A DNA stretch of 64,000 nucleotides, from NCBI RefSeq assembly GCF_000955955.1, contig NZ_JYJG01000001.1, forward strand, positions 11,999 through 75,998, given 5' to 3'. The position numbers were made by a program, and so were the translations under genes. Positions 55,337-64,000 of this stretch are shown piece by piece. Under the pieces are notes generated by a model that had not been told where the DNA came from, did not search any database, and saw only the letters and a list, made by a program, of their open reading frames with translations. This DNA comes from Lentzea aerocolonigenes. GTDB lineage: Bacteria; Actinomycetota; Actinomycetes; Mycobacteriales; Pseudonocardiaceae. How positions within the stretch are numbered: position 1 is the first letter of the stretch; every line of letters begins with the position of its first letter.

Positions 55337-56752
55337 GTGGAGACGTCGTTACCGGTGTGGTCGGCCGCTGATGCGGACGGTGTGCAGCACGCCGTCCTGT
55401 CGGTGCCACTCGACCACGCCGATCCGGACGGTGCGCGGATCAGGTTGAAGCTCAGCCGAATCCCGGCTGCCGACCCAGCTCGGCGCCGCGGAGTGCTGAT
55501 CGCGCTCAACGGCGGGCCGGGCGGGGACGACGGGTTCGGCGCGCGGATGCCGGTCGAGCTGAGGCGCGGCACCCCGTTGAACGAGGTGTACGACCTCGTC
55601 GGCTTCGACCCGCGCGGAACGGGGGACTCCACGTTCCTCGGCGCTGAGGCCAGTCCGGTGACCGCGAACTTCGACTCGCGGCCGCCGGACGAGCAGTTTC
55701 CGTTGCTGGCAGCGGACATGAAGGAACGCGAAGAGGGCTGTTCACGTGCCGGCGGCAACCTCCGCCGGCACGTGAACACCCGCAACCTCGCCCGCGACAT
55801 CGACTTCATCCGCGAGTCGCTGGGCGAGGAGAAGATCAACTACATCGGGTACGCGTACGGGACCATGGTCGGCGCGGTGTTCGGCACGCTGTTCCCGGAG
55901 CACCTGGACCGCAGTGTGCTGGACTCGTGCAAGCATCCCGACTGGGACTGGCGCACGCAGTTCAAGTCGCAGGGGCCGGCGATCCGCAGCAGCGTCGACG
56001 CCTGGGCGGCGTGGACCGGTGCGCGGAGCAACACCTACGGCCTCGGGGTCGGTGCCGAAGCCGTGGTCGCCTCGGTCGAGGACATCGCCGCGAAGCTCGC
56101 CGCGTTCACGCCCAACGCGCTGCTGCGCACGTTGCTCGACCAGCGCATCGGTGTGCTGGCACCGCATCGGGCCCAGTGGGACGACCTCGCCCGGCTCGTG
56201 GTGGACCTCGGCAAGGCCACGTCGAACGACGACCAGGCCGCGGCCGAGGCACTGCTCGCCGGGCAGAGCGTGTGGCGTCCCGGGTCCACCATGGGCGGTC
56301 TGCGGGAAGCGGTGCTGGAGGCCGTGACGCTGGAGACCGAGTGGCCGACGGATCTCGAGCTCTACTACGCGGACATGCGCGAGTATCGCGACAAGTACCC
56401 CTACGGCTTCGGCGTGATGCGCGCACAGCCGTGGGTCGGCACTTTCGCGACGTGGAAGCACGCGGAGCCGGTGGTTCCAGTGGCCCGATCCGGTTATCCG
56501 GCAGGGCTTGTCGTGCAGAACGACCACGACTCGTGGAGCTGCTACGAGGGCGGCGCCCTCATGGCGAAGCGGCTGGGGCACCGGATGATCACGGTCGCCG
56601 ACTCCGGCGGCCACGAGACGTATGCCTTCGACGACAACGAGGTCGTCGACGAGCTCGTGAACCGGTACTTGGTGGAGGGCGTGCTGCCGGAGGAGGACGT
56701 GACGTGCGCGGGTGACCCGCGTCCTGACGTTCCCGCCGATCCGGTGCGCTGA
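55337..56752 (+). CDS. TAP-type alpha/beta hydrolase homologue lacking the nucleophile
   Basis: A 471-residue protein from GTG 55337 with GGGGGA upstream and no signal peptide, so cytoplasmic. It aligns throughout with the secreted hydrolase at 21957-23513: NGGPGGDDG oxyanion loop, GFDPRGTGDS, then IGYAYGTMVG, where the nucleophilic Ser of GYSYG is Ala (codon GCG). The Asp (QNDHDSWS) and His (SGGHETYA) remain. It thus probably does not hydrolyse by the Ser mechanism. Its place in the polyketide cluster suggests binding, cyclisation or another non-hydrolytic role. Confidence 0.88.
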   Translation: METSLPVWSAADADGVQHAVLSVPLDHADPDGARIRLKLSRIPAADPARRRGVLIALNGGPGGDDGFGARMPVELRRGTPLNEVYDLVGFDPRGTGDSTFLGAEASPVTANFDSRPPDEQFPLLAADMKEREEGCSRAGGNLRRHVNTRNLARDIDFIRESLGEEKINYIGYAYGTMVGAVFGTLFPEHLDRSVLDSCKHPDWDWRTQFKSQGPAIRSSVDAWAAWTGARSNTYGLGVGAEAVVASVEDIAAKLAAFTPNALLRTLLDQRIGVLAPHRAQWDDLARLVVDLGKATSNDDQAAAEALLAGQSVWRPGSTMGGLREAVLEAVTLETEWPTDLELYYADMREYRDKYPYGFGVMRAQPWVGTFATWKHAEPVVPVARSGYPAGLVVQNDHDSWSCYEGGALMAKRLGHRMITVADSGGHETYAFDDNEVVDELVNRYLVEGVLPEEDVTCAGDPRPDVPADPVR

Positions 56753-56767
56753 AAGCCTTTCCCACGC

Positions 56768-56803
56768 CTGAGGGCGGACCGTCAGCTGACGGTCCGCCCT
56801 CAG
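56768..56803. terminator. Strong palindromic terminator
   Basis: CTGAGGGCGGACCGTCAG (56768-56785) is followed directly by its exact complement (56786-56803). It lies between convergent genes and can serve both. Confidence 0.85.
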
Positions 56804-56888
56804 TTGCTTTGTGAATCCGGTGGAGCTGAAAGAGGTTCCCGTCCCGCGAGTGTTGCCCCGCCGCCGCGGAACGGGAACCCCTGACGTC

Positions 56889-57371
56889 CTACACGCGGGT
56901 CGCGGTGATCGTCGCGTTGGCGTTGGTGATGAAGTTGCCGTTGACGTCGTAGATCTTGGACACGCCCGAGCTGTTCAGGGTGTTGCCGACGATCTTTCCG
57001 GACTGGCTCACGTCGACGAACCCCGTCGGGTTGCCGTCGTTGTCGGAGAGGTGTTCCCGGACGGTGAACGTGAACGTGGCGGCACCGGTGGACTTCCACG
57101 TGCCGGTGCCCTGGCCGGTTCCGTGGCCGTCGCCGCCGGAGTGCAGGCACAGGGAGCCGGACGAGGTGAAACCGAGCTGGATCGAGCCGCTGCCGCCCTG
57201 GTGCTGTACGGTTCCGCTCCAGGCACCGACGACCGGGTGGACCTTGATCTGCATCTGGGTGTCAGTCACCGGGTCTGCTCCGACCGCTGTGGTGCTCGCC
57301 ATGGCGACGCCACCGAGCGCGAGCGCGGTCGACGCGGCGAACACGGCTAACTTCCTGGCATTACGGGGCAT
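56889..57371 (-). CDS. Secreted beta-rich protein of unknown function
   Basis: A 160-residue protein with a signal peptide (1-33; KLAVFAASTALALGGVAMA, cleavage near VGA). The mature part is rich in Gly, Ser and Thr with regularly spaced strands: GTWKSTGAATFTFTVREH, DNDGNPTGFVDVS and ANATITATRV at the end. Similar short secreted proteins occur in many actinomycetes; a lipocalin or allene-oxide-cyclase-like barrel is possible. It is divergent from the MFS gene. Confidence 0.75.
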   Translation of the reverse strand: MPRNARKLAVFAASTALALGGVAMASTTAVGADPVTDTQMQIKVHPVVGAWSGTVQHQGGSGSIQLGFTSSGSLCLHSGGDGHGTGQGTGTWKSTGAATFTFTVREHLSDNDGNPTGFVDVSQSGKIVGNTLNSSGVSKIYDVNGNFITNANATITATRV

Positions 57372-57571
57372 TGGAATCAGTCCTTTTCAGATCGATGCGG
57401 TCGCAAGGCAGCTTTGACCACCGACCTTCAGAACCGGTGGAGAACGGCTGTTCGGGCTCGATCGCCCGCCACCTCAGGCTCAAGTGCGGGTCGACCACCT
57501 GGTGGGACGCTGCCTGTCCAGGGCCGGCGCGCACCCCCACGCGCGGCGCAGAACTGAAGGAGCCAAACCCA

Positions 57572-59017
57572 ATGTCGAATGCCAACCCCGGGAGAACAGG
57601 CCTCGTCCTGCTCGCCTGCTGCGTGGGTCAGCTTCTGGTGGTGCTCGACGGCACCATCATGAACGTGGCCCTGCCGTCCATCGAGTCCGCGCTGAAGTTC
57701 GACGCGAACAGCCTGCAGTGGGTCATCAACGCGTACCTGATCCCGACCGCCGGCCTGCTGCTCCTCGCGGGGCGCATGGCGGACCTGTTCTCCCGCCGCG
57801 GGTTCTTCCTCGCCGGCATCGCGCTGTTCACCGTCGCGAGCCTCGCCGGAGGTTTCGCCCAGGACGCGACACAGCTCATCATCGCCCGCGCGTTCCAAGG
57901 TGTTGGTGTGGCGTTGATGTCTCCCGCGACACTGACGGTGCTGGGCACCACGTTCACCGAACCCGGCCAGCGTGCCAAGGCTTTCGGCTTGTGGGGTGCC
58001 GCCGGTGGTAGTGGTGGTGCGATCGGCGTGCTGGCCGGAGGTGTCGTCACCGACTGGTTGTCGTGGCGCTGGGTGCTGCTGATCAACGTGCCGGTCGGCA
58101 TCGCGCTGTTCATCGTCGCTGCCATCTCCATCACGCCTCTGGCCAAGCACCAGGGACCGCGCAAGCTGGACATCCTCGGTGCCGTGTCGGTGACGGTCGG
58201 CATCGCCGCGCTGGTGTTCGGCATCGCGCAGGGTGAGCGCGAGGGCTGGGGCTCCCCGGTCAGCCTCATCTCGTTCGCGATCGCCGTGGTGGGCATCGGT
58301 GTGTTCCTCTTCGACCAGGCGAAGGTCGCGAGTGCGCCGCTCGTCCCGTTGAACGTGTTCCGCAACCGGACGATCGTCGCCGCGAACGTCTCGATGTTCT
58401 GCGTCGGTGCGGCGATGGCGTCCACGTTCTACTTCCTGACGCTGCTGATGCAGTTCGTGCTCGGGTACAGCCCGCTCACGACCGGCCTGTCGTACCTGCC
58501 GCTGTCGGTCGCGATCTTCCTCGGCGCCGGCATGGTCGCGCCGCAGACGAGCAAGCTGGGCGGCCGGTTCACGTTGATCAGCGGTCTCGTCACCGGAGTG
58601 GTCGGCCTCGGCTGGCTGGCCCTCGTCGTGGACAACAAGGCGACGTTCGTCGCCGACCTGCTCGGCCCGAGCCTGCTGTTCGGTGTCGGCGTCGGCATGG
58701 TGCTCGGCACCGTGGCGAACCTCGCCACCGCGGCGCTGCCGTCGCACCAGCAGGGCCTCGCGTCCGGGCTGCTCACGACCGGCCAGGCACTCGGTGGCGC
58801 GGCGGGTCTCGCCGTGCTCGTGGCGGTCGCCAACGCCACCGGTGGCGAGTCGCGCGTCCCCGAGGAGATGGCGTCGGGATACGCGAACTCGTTCCTGGGC
58901 ACCGCCATCCTGCTCGTCGTCGCGGCACTCGCCGCGGTCGCGATCCCGAAGGTCGCGCGGTCCGCGTCGAACGAGTCGGATGAGTCGGCGCCGGCACCTG
59001 TCGTCGCGCACATCTGA
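57572..59017 (+). CDS. MFS drug exporter (EmrB/QacA, 14-helix type)
   Basis: A 481-residue membrane protein from ATG 57572 with AAGGAG upstream. Motif D1 reads LDGTIMNVALPSIE (about 23-36), motif A GRMADLFSRRGFFLAG (about 67-82), and motif C-like GGAIGVLAGGVVTDW. About 14 helices. It probably exports the polyketide made by this cluster. The 200-bp gap to the divergent secreted gene must hold its promoter. A strong terminator follows. Confidence 0.92.
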   Translation: MSNANPGRTGLVLLACCVGQLLVVLDGTIMNVALPSIESALKFDANSLQWVINAYLIPTAGLLLLAGRMADLFSRRGFFLAGIALFTVASLAGGFAQDATQLIIARAFQGVGVALMSPATLTVLGTTFTEPGQRAKAFGLWGAAGGSGGAIGVLAGGVVTDWLSWRWVLLINVPVGIALFIVAAISITPLAKHQGPRKLDILGAVSVTVGIAALVFGIAQGEREGWGSPVSLISFAIAVVGIGVFLFDQAKVASAPLVPLNVFRNRTIVAANVSMFCVGAAMASTFYFLTLLMQFVLGYSPLTTGLSYLPLSVAIFLGAGMVAPQTSKLGGRFTLISGLVTGVVGLGWLALVVDNKATFVADLLGPSLLFGVGVGMVLGTVANLATAALPSHQQGLASGLLTTGQALGGAAGLAVLVAVANATGGESRVPEEMASGYANSFLGTAILLVVAALAAVAIPKVARSASNESDESAPAPVVAHI

Positions 59018-59031
59018 GGCACGGCAACGAA

Positions 59032-59066
59032 AAAAGGGGAGCTTCCGGTGTGGAAGCTCCCCTTTT
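59032..59066. terminator. Bidirectional hairpin terminator
   Basis: AAAAGGGGAGCTTCC (59032-59046) pairs with GGAAGCTCCCCTTTT (59052-59066). The A and T runs on both sides let it work for the MFS gene and the convergent epoxide hydrolase gene. Confidence 0.88.
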
Positions 59067-59093
59067 CGCAGTGGATCGATCTGGGTGGGTTTC

Positions 59094-60215
59094 TCAGTCG
59101 AGCACGCGCAGAAACGCACGCAGCTCGGCGGCGAGCTCCGCTGGACGTTCCAGGGCCGGGAAGTGACCGCCCTCGGACAGGTCCTGCCAGTACCGCAGAT
59201 CGGTGAAACGGGTGCGGGCCCACGCACGCGGCAGCCACGCGTCGTTCGGCCACACCGACGCGCCCATGGGCACGTTCGTCGGCGGCATCGGCTCGGAGTC
59301 GAAGCTCTCCCAGAACAACCGCGCCGCAGAGGTGCCGGTACCGGTGAGCCAGTACGTCGACACGATGTCGAGCAGCTTGTCCTTCGGCACGGCCTGCTCG
59401 AGGTCGTTGTCGTGCCCTGCCCACGCCCAGAAGCGGTCGACGATCCACGCCAGCAACGCGGCGGGGGAGTCGTTCAGGCCGTAGCCGAGCGTCTGCGGGC
59501 GGGTGGCCTGGATCGCGGCGTACCCGTTGCGGTTCTTGCCGAAGCTCTGCATGCGCGCCATGGCCCGCTGGTCGCGTTCGTCGAGCTCCACCTGCTCCTG
59601 CGGCGGTCGCGCGAGCGGCATCGTGAGGTGGATGCCCGCGACGTGCTCGGGATCGGCGTTGGCCACGGCCGGCGACACCCACGAACCCCAGTCGCCGCCG
59701 TGCGCGACATAGCGTTCGTAGCCCAGCCGCGACATCAGCTCGGCCCACGCCGAGGCGATGTGCGGCACGGTCCAGCCGGTTTCCGCCGGCTTGTCGCTGA
59801 AACCGTGTCCTGGCAACGAAGGACAGACGACGTCGAACGCGTCGGCCGGGTCCTCCGGGTTCGTCAGCAGGTCGATGATGTCGAGGTACTCCACCACGGA
59901 ACTGGGCCAGCCGTGGGTCATCAGCAACGGCATCGCGCCGGGATGCGGTGAACGCACGTGCAGGAAGTGGATGCCGACACCGTCGATCTCGGTGCGGAAC
60001 TGCGGTACGGCGTTCAGCTTCCGTTCCGCCGCCCGCCAGTCGTACCGGTTCGCCCAGTGGTCGCACAGTTCCTTCAGGTACGCCAGCGGCGTGCCCTGGG
60101 ACCAGTCGCCGACGGTTTCCGCGTCGGGCCAACGAGTTCTTGCCAATCGGTCGGTCAGGTCGTCCAGCGCGGACTGCGGGACTTCCACGGTGTAGGGCTC
60201 GATCTTCTGACTCAC
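59094..60215 (-). CDS. Epoxide hydrolase
   Basis: A 373-residue protein from GTG 60215 with GGAGG seven bases upstream. The N-terminal epoxide hydrolase domain covers about 1-105 (PYTVEVPQSALDDLTDRLARTRWP). The oxyanion motif HGWPSS is near 102, the nucleophile Asp in HGGDWGSWV near 178, and the His in GGHFPALE near 350. It opens epoxides with water, or cyclises them. In aromatic polyketide clusters such enzymes act on P450- or monooxygenase-made epoxides; a P450 gene is divergent to it. Confidence 0.92.
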   Translation of the reverse strand: MSQKIEPYTVEVPQSALDDLTDRLARTRWPDAETVGDWSQGTPLAYLKELCDHWANRYDWRAAERKLNAVPQFRTEIDGVGIHFLHVRSPHPGAMPLLMTHGWPSSVVEYLDIIDLLTNPEDPADAFDVVCPSLPGHGFSDKPAETGWTVPHIASAWAELMSRLGYERYVAHGGDWGSWVSPAVANADPEHVAGIHLTMPLARPPQEQVELDERDQRAMARMQSFGKNRNGYAAIQATRPQTLGYGLNDSPAALLAWIVDRFWAWAGHDNDLEQAVPKDKLLDIVSTYWLTGTGTSAARLFWESFDSEPMPPTNVPMGASVWPNDAWLPRAWARTRFTDLRYWQDLSEGGHFPALERPAELAAELRAFLRVLD

Positions 60216-60360
60216 CTGCTCACCTCCGGGGGCACGGCGGACGGGTCGCGCCCGACGCTAGAAGGAGCGGCTCGACTCGTCCTGGAGCCCACAATGGACA
60301 TTTGAGCGGGTCTCCAGGCGTCGCTGCCACGCTGGCCGCAGTCGACCAGGAGGACTCGTC

Positions 60361-61602
60361 ATGACCACAAGTGCCGTCGAACCGGGCAGCACGGAAGCCG
60401 AGGAGACGTTTCCCTACCAACGGCAGTGTCCGTTCACGCCTCCGAAGCAGTACGAACAGATGATCTCCGATGATCTCACCGAGGTGACGCTGACCGGATC
60501 GGGCCTGCGGATCTGGACGATCACCGGTTACGAGACCATCCGCCAGATCCTCACCGATCCGCGGATCAGTGCTTCTCGCAAGCACGACAACTTCCCGTTC
60601 TACTTCATCGCTCCGCCCGAGTTCCGCACCGAGACCTCGTTCATCGGCTACGACAACCCGGAGCACACGAAGACCCGCCGCAAGGCCGCGGTCACGTTCA
60701 CCTCGCGTCAGGTGAAGCGTCTCCGGCCGCGCATCGAGGAGATCGTCGACCAGTACATCGACAAGATCCTCACGATGACGCCGCCGATCGACTTCCACCG
60801 CGAGTTCTCGCTCGCCGTGCCGATGACGGTCATCTGCGAACTGCTCGGCATCCCGCAGGACGAGCACGACTTCTTCATCAACCACGGCACGTGCCTGCTC
60901 GGCGGCCACTCGACGCCCGAGCAGCGGCAGGCCGCGATCGTCGAGGTGAACGCCTACGTCGACAAGCTGATCACGTTGAAGGAGCAGGAACCCGGCGAGG
61001 ACCTCCTGTCGCGGGCGATGGCGGAGTACGCCGCGTCCGGCGAGGAGTACACCCGCCGCGACCTGTTCAACATGATCCGGTTGCTGATGAACGGCGGCCA
61101 CGAGACGACCGCCAGCATGCTGTCGCTCGGCACTGCGTGCCTGCTCGAGAACCCGGACCAGCTGCAGCTGCTGCTGGACGACCCGGAGGGCATGATCGAG
61201 CCGACCGTCGAGGAGCTCGTCCGCATCGCGACCATCGGCGACACCGCGATTCCGCGCGTTGCCCTGGAGGACATCGAGATCGCGGGCAAGACGATCAAGA
61301 AGGGCGACGGCATCCTGTGCCTGGGCCTCGCGGCGAACCGCGACCCCGAGGTGTTCCCGGAGCCCGACAAGGTCATCCTCGCCCGCGGCACGCGCAAGCA
61401 CCTCGGGTTCGGCCACGGCCTGCACCACTGCATCGGTGCCGACCTCGCCCGGCTGGAGATGCAGCTGGTGTGGTCCAGGCTCTTCCAGCGCATCCCGTCG
61501 TTGCGCCTCGCGAAGCCGTTCCTGGAGATTCCGCGCAAGGAAGGCGCCGTGATCTACGGCCTGTGGGAGCTCCCCGTCACCTGGGACCTGGAGGCCGACT
61601 GA
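60361..61602 (+). CDS. Cytochrome P450 of the polyketide cluster
   Basis: A 413-residue P450 from ATG 60361 with AGGAGG upstream. The I-helix motif is NGGHETTAS (about 240), ExxR is EELVR (about 285) and the haem motif FGHGLHHCIG has its Cys near 360. It resembles the CYP105-like group. Its TGA shares its A with the ATG of the ferredoxin gene, and a ferredoxin reductase gene lies two genes on, giving a complete electron chain. It probably hydroxylates or epoxidises the polyketide. Confidence 0.94.
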   Translation: MTTSAVEPGSTEAEETFPYQRQCPFTPPKQYEQMISDDLTEVTLTGSGLRIWTITGYETIRQILTDPRISASRKHDNFPFYFIAPPEFRTETSFIGYDNPEHTKTRRKAAVTFTSRQVKRLRPRIEEIVDQYIDKILTMTPPIDFHREFSLAVPMTVICELLGIPQDEHDFFINHGTCLLGGHSTPEQRQAAIVEVNAYVDKLITLKEQEPGEDLLSRAMAEYAASGEEYTRRDLFNMIRLLMNGGHETTASMLSLGTACLLENPDQLQLLLDDPEGMIEPTVEELVRIATIGDTAIPRVALEDIEIAGKTIKKGDGILCLGLAANRDPEVFPEPDKVILARGTRKHLGFGHGLHHCIGADLARLEMQLVWSRLFQRIPSLRLAKPFLEIPRKEGAVIYGLWELPVTWDLEAD

Positions 61603-61925
61603 TGGCGAAGATCACCTACGTCAACGCGGACGGCGACTCGACGATCATCGACGTGGCCAACGGCGACTCGGTGATGCGCGGCGCGGTTCTCAACGGTGTC
61701 AAGGGAATCGTCGCCCAGTGCGGCGGCGGGGCGTCCTGCGGCACGTGCCACGTGTACGTCGACCCGGAGAACACCAAGCCGCTCGCCGACATGCACCGGG
61801 TCGAGGACGAACTGCTGTACTTCACGGCCTGCGAGCGCAAGGAGAACAGCCGGCTGAGCTGCCAGCTGCCCGTGTCCGAGGAGCTCGACGGGCTTGTCGT
61901 GCACCTCCCCGAGAAACAGCTCTGA
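61602..61925 (+). CDS. [2Fe-2S] ferredoxin (putidaredoxin type)
   Basis: A 107-residue protein. The cluster ligands are Cys in QCGGGASCGTCHVYV (about 40-49) and in SRLSCQL (about 86). It passes electrons from the reductase at 62733 to the P450 at 60361. ATG 61602 overlaps the P450 stop (TGATG). The 2Fe-2S type is unusual next to actinomycete P450s, which more often have 3Fe-4S ferredoxins. Confidence 0.94.
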   Translation: MAKITYVNADGDSTIIDVANGDSVMRGAVLNGVKGIVAQCGGGASCGTCHVYVDPENTKPLADMHRVEDELLYFTACERKENSRLSCQLPVSEELDGLVVHLPEKQL

Positions 61926-61951
61926 GAAGCAACTCTGAGGAGAGCAGACGC

Positions 61952-62731
61952 ATGAGCAAGCGACGGGTCGCCCTGGTCACGGGCGCCACGAGCGGCATCG
62001 GCCTCGAGGTCGCCCGCAGCCTCGGCAAGGAAGGACACGCGGTGTTCGTCGTGGCCCGCACCGCCGAGAACGTGAACACCACGGTGAAGCAGCTGCGCGA
62101 AGAGGGCTACGAGGCCGACGGTGCCGCCACCGACGTGACGTCCACTGAGGACATTCGTGCCGCCGTGCAGAAGGCGGTCGACGTCTTCGGTCCCGTCGAG
62201 ATCCTCGTGAACAACGCGGGTCGCGGTGGCGGCGGCATCACGGCCGAGCTCGACGAGGACCTCTGGCTGGATGTCATCGACACCAACCTCAACGGTGTTT
62301 TCCGCTTCACCAAAGAGGTTCTGAGCACCGGCCAGATGGTGCAGCAGTCCTGGGGCCGGATCATCAACATCGCCTCCACCGGTGGCAAGCAGGGCGTCGT
62401 GTTCGCCGCGCCCTACTCGGCGTCCAAGCACGGCGTCGTCGGCTTCACCAAGGCCGTCGGGATCGAGCTCGCGAAGTCCGGCATCACCGTCAACGCGGTG
62501 TGCCCTGGTTACGTCGAGACGCCCATGGCCGGCCGCGTCCGCCAGGGCTACGCGAACCACTGGGGCGTCACTGAGGAAGAGGTCCTGGAGAAGTTCAACG
62601 CCAAGATCCCGCTGGGTCGGTACAGCACGCCGGAAGAGGTCGCCGGGCTCGTGACGTACCTGACCACGGACACCGCGTCCTCGATCACCGCGCAGGCGCT
62701 CAACGTCTGCGGCGGGCTGGGCAACTACTGA
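61952..62731 (+). CDS. Type II PKS ketoreductase (ActIII-like)
   Basis: A 259-residue SDR from ATG 61952 with GAGGAG upstream. The cofactor motif is TGATSGIG (9-16), NNAGRGGGG near 90, Ser in INIASTGGKQG and YSASK near 157. STGGKQGVV, NAVCPGYVETPMA and the C-terminal TAQALNVCGGLGNY are the specific signature of C-9 ketoreductases such as ActIII. It reduces the C-9 carbonyl of a nascent aromatic polyketide. The ketosynthase and ACP genes are not in the window. Confidence 0.94.
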   Translation: MSKRRVALVTGATSGIGLEVARSLGKEGHAVFVVARTAENVNTTVKQLREEGYEADGAATDVTSTEDIRAAVQKAVDVFGPVEILVNNAGRGGGGITAELDEDLWLDVIDTNLNGVFRFTKEVLSTGQMVQQSWGRIINIASTGGKQGVVFAAPYSASKHGVVGFTKAVGIELAKSGITVNAVCPGYVETPMAGRVRQGYANHWGVTEEEVLEKFNAKIPLGRYSTPEEVAGLVTYLTTDTASSITAQALNVCGGLGNY

Positions 62732-62732
62732 C

Positions 62733-63950
62733 ATGCGTGGCGAGTCGGTAGTCGTCGTCGGGGCCGGGCAGGCGGGCTGCCAGGTCGCGGTGTCCTTGCG
62801 CGAGCAGGGACACCGCGGCCCCCTCACCCTCATCGGTGACGAGCAGGCCGCGCCGTACCAGCGGCCACCGCTCACGAAGGCCTACCTGGCGGGGGAGACC
62901 GACCTCGCCGGGCTGGTGCTGCGGCAGGACTCCTATTACACGGACCACGGAATCGGGCTGGTGACCGGCGAACGGGTCATCGGAGTCGACCGCTCGGCAC
63001 GGGTCGTGGTGCTGGGCTGTGCGCGCACGATCAGCTACGACCACCTGGTGTTCGCGACCGGCGCGCGGCCTCGGCCGTTGCCGATCCCCGGCGCCGAGCA
63101 CGTGCTGAACCTGCGCACGGTCGCCGACGCGGACGCCATCAAGCAGAAGCTGGACGGTCGCACCGGTCTCGACGTCGTCGTCATCGGAGGCGGGTTCATC
63201 GGGCTCGAGTTCGCCGCCGTGGTGCGGAAACTGCGTCACGAGGTGACCGTCGTCGAGACCCAGCAGCGGGTCATGCAGCGCGCGGTGTCCGAGGCGACGG
63301 CGCAGCACCTCACCACCCGCCACCGCAGCGAGGGCGTGACGGTGCTGACCGGCACCGCCGTGGCCGCGGTCGGGGAGGGGTTCGTCGAGCTGACCGACGG
63401 CACCGTGCTGGTCGCGGACCTGGTGGTCGCGGGAACCGGGGTGATCCCGAACGTGGAGATCGCGCAACGGTCCGGGCTCGCGTGCGACGACGGGATCGTG
63501 GTCGACGCGCACCTGCGCACGGTCGACCAGCGGGTGCACGCGGTCGGCGACTGCGCCCGGTTCGCGAGCCCGCTGACCGGTGGCCTCGCTCGCCTGGAAT
63601 CCGTGCAGAACGCCACGGACCAGGCCACCAGCGTGGCTTCGGCCATCCTGGGCGCGGCCGAGCCGTACACCGCGCTGCCGTGGTTCTGGAGCGACCAGTA
63701 CGACGTGAAGCTGCAGATCGCCGGGCTGACGGACGGCTACGACCGCACGGTCGTGGTCGGCGACCCGGCGGAGGGCAGGTTCTCGGTGTTCTGCTTCTCG
63801 GGCGACCGGCTGCTCGGGGTCGAGGCCTACAACCGGCCGATCGACTTCCTGATGGCCCGCCGGATCCTCGAGGCGGGCACCTCGCTCACCCCGGAAACCG
63901 TCGCCCGCCCAGGCTTCGACCTCCGCACGAGCCAGCAACAGGCAGCGTGA
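62733..63950 (+). CDS. NAD(P)H-ferredoxin reductase (FAD)
   Basis: A 405-residue flavoprotein from ATG 62733, one base after the ketoreductase stop. FAD motif VVGAGQAGCQVA (6-17), APYQRPPLTK near 43, second dinucleotide motif VIGGGFIGLEFA near 150 and VHAVGDCARF near 265 are those of putidaredoxin-reductase-like enzymes. It should feed the ferredoxin at 61602 and the P450 at 60361. It ends 50 bp from the window edge. Confidence 0.94.
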   Translation: MRGESVVVVGAGQAGCQVAVSLREQGHRGPLTLIGDEQAAPYQRPPLTKAYLAGETDLAGLVLRQDSYYTDHGIGLVTGERVIGVDRSARVVVLGCARTISYDHLVFATGARPRPLPIPGAEHVLNLRTVADADAIKQKLDGRTGLDVVVIGGGFIGLEFAAVVRKLRHEVTVVETQQRVMQRAVSEATAQHLTTRHRSEGVTVLTGTAVAAVGEGFVELTDGTVLVADLVVAGTGVIPNVEIAQRSGLACDDGIVVDAHLRTVDQRVHAVGDCARFASPLTGGLARLESVQNATDQATSVASAILGAAEPYTALPWFWSDQYDVKLQIAGLTDGYDRTVVVGDPAEGRFSVFCFSGDRLLGVEAYNRPIDFLMARRILEAGTSLTPETVARPGFDLRTSQQQAA

Positions 63951-63971
63951 TCATGTCCCGCTCGGAGCTTG

Positions 63972-63988
63972 ATGAAGGGAACCTTCAT
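63972..63988. repeat. Palindrome ATGAAGG-GAA-CCTTCAT
   Basis: A perfect 7-bp inverted repeat just after the reductase gene at the window edge. Similar ATGAAGG..CCTTCAT palindromes are, as I recall, frequent in intergenic DNA of Pseudonocardiales. It may be a terminator or a dispersed repeat. Confidence 0.5.
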
Positions 63989-64000
63989 AAACCTCAGGTG

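Noticed and set aside
63953..64000. A possible gene start at ATG 63953 running off the right edge
   Set aside because: Only 16 codons are visible, it runs through a palindrome, and there is no good ribosome-binding site.

Overview
The window is high-GC actinomycete chromosome with dense genes, many GTG and TTG starts and ATGA or GTGA gene overlaps. Several neighbourhoods fit the Pseudonocardiales (Lentzea, Saccharothrix, Actinosynnema type): a fabD-fabH-acp-fabF operon behind a PucR-type FasR, aceE divergent from a DUF3052 gene, a DUF3145 gene, an ESX-associated EspG-like gene, and HelR. The genus is an inference from gene content; there is no rRNA here to settle it.

Left part (1-9425): a partial HelR RNA-polymerase-recycling ATPase, MarR and TetR regulators, a disulfide oxidoreductase, a glyoxalase-fold protein, a membrane-anchored protein, a secreted subtilisin-like protease and a DUF3145 protein. 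9437-15686 is a complete class III lanthipeptide locus of ramCSAB type on the minus strand. It holds a LanKC synthetase, a 54-residue precursor gene at 12916-13080, and a heterodimeric ABC exporter. About 600 bp of unusually AT-rich DNA lies upstream of it.

Middle part (16297-49966): the fatty acid operon with its regulator, a secreted alpha/beta hydrolase, an MscS-like membrane protein, a sugar nucleotidyltransferase homologue that has lost its catalytic residues, a winged-helix protein, a phytase, a PnuC transporter with an M14 peptidase, pyruvate dehydrogenase E1, an AhpE-type peroxiredoxin, tRNA-Val(UAC), a P450, an ABC exporter with a MarR regulator, lipoyl synthase, an SDR/TetR divergent unit with an operator array, and a response regulator facing its likely histidine kinase. 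Three related palindromic repeat elements lie at 40895-40952, 41501-41608 and 48671-48819. Two of them, in opposite orientation, bracket a truncated EspG-like gene.

Right part (50295-64000): a SARP activator and a two-subunit acetolactate synthase, then SRPBCC, SnoaL-like, quinone-reductase-like, alpha/beta hydrolase, secreted, MFS export and epoxide hydrolase genes, then P450, ferredoxin, ActIII-type ketoreductase and ferredoxin reductase. The ketoreductase marks this as the edge of an aromatic (type II) polyketide cluster whose minimal PKS must lie beyond the right end. The alpha/beta hydrolase in this cluster has Ala in place of the nucleophilic Ser, while its paralogue at 21957 keeps the Ser.
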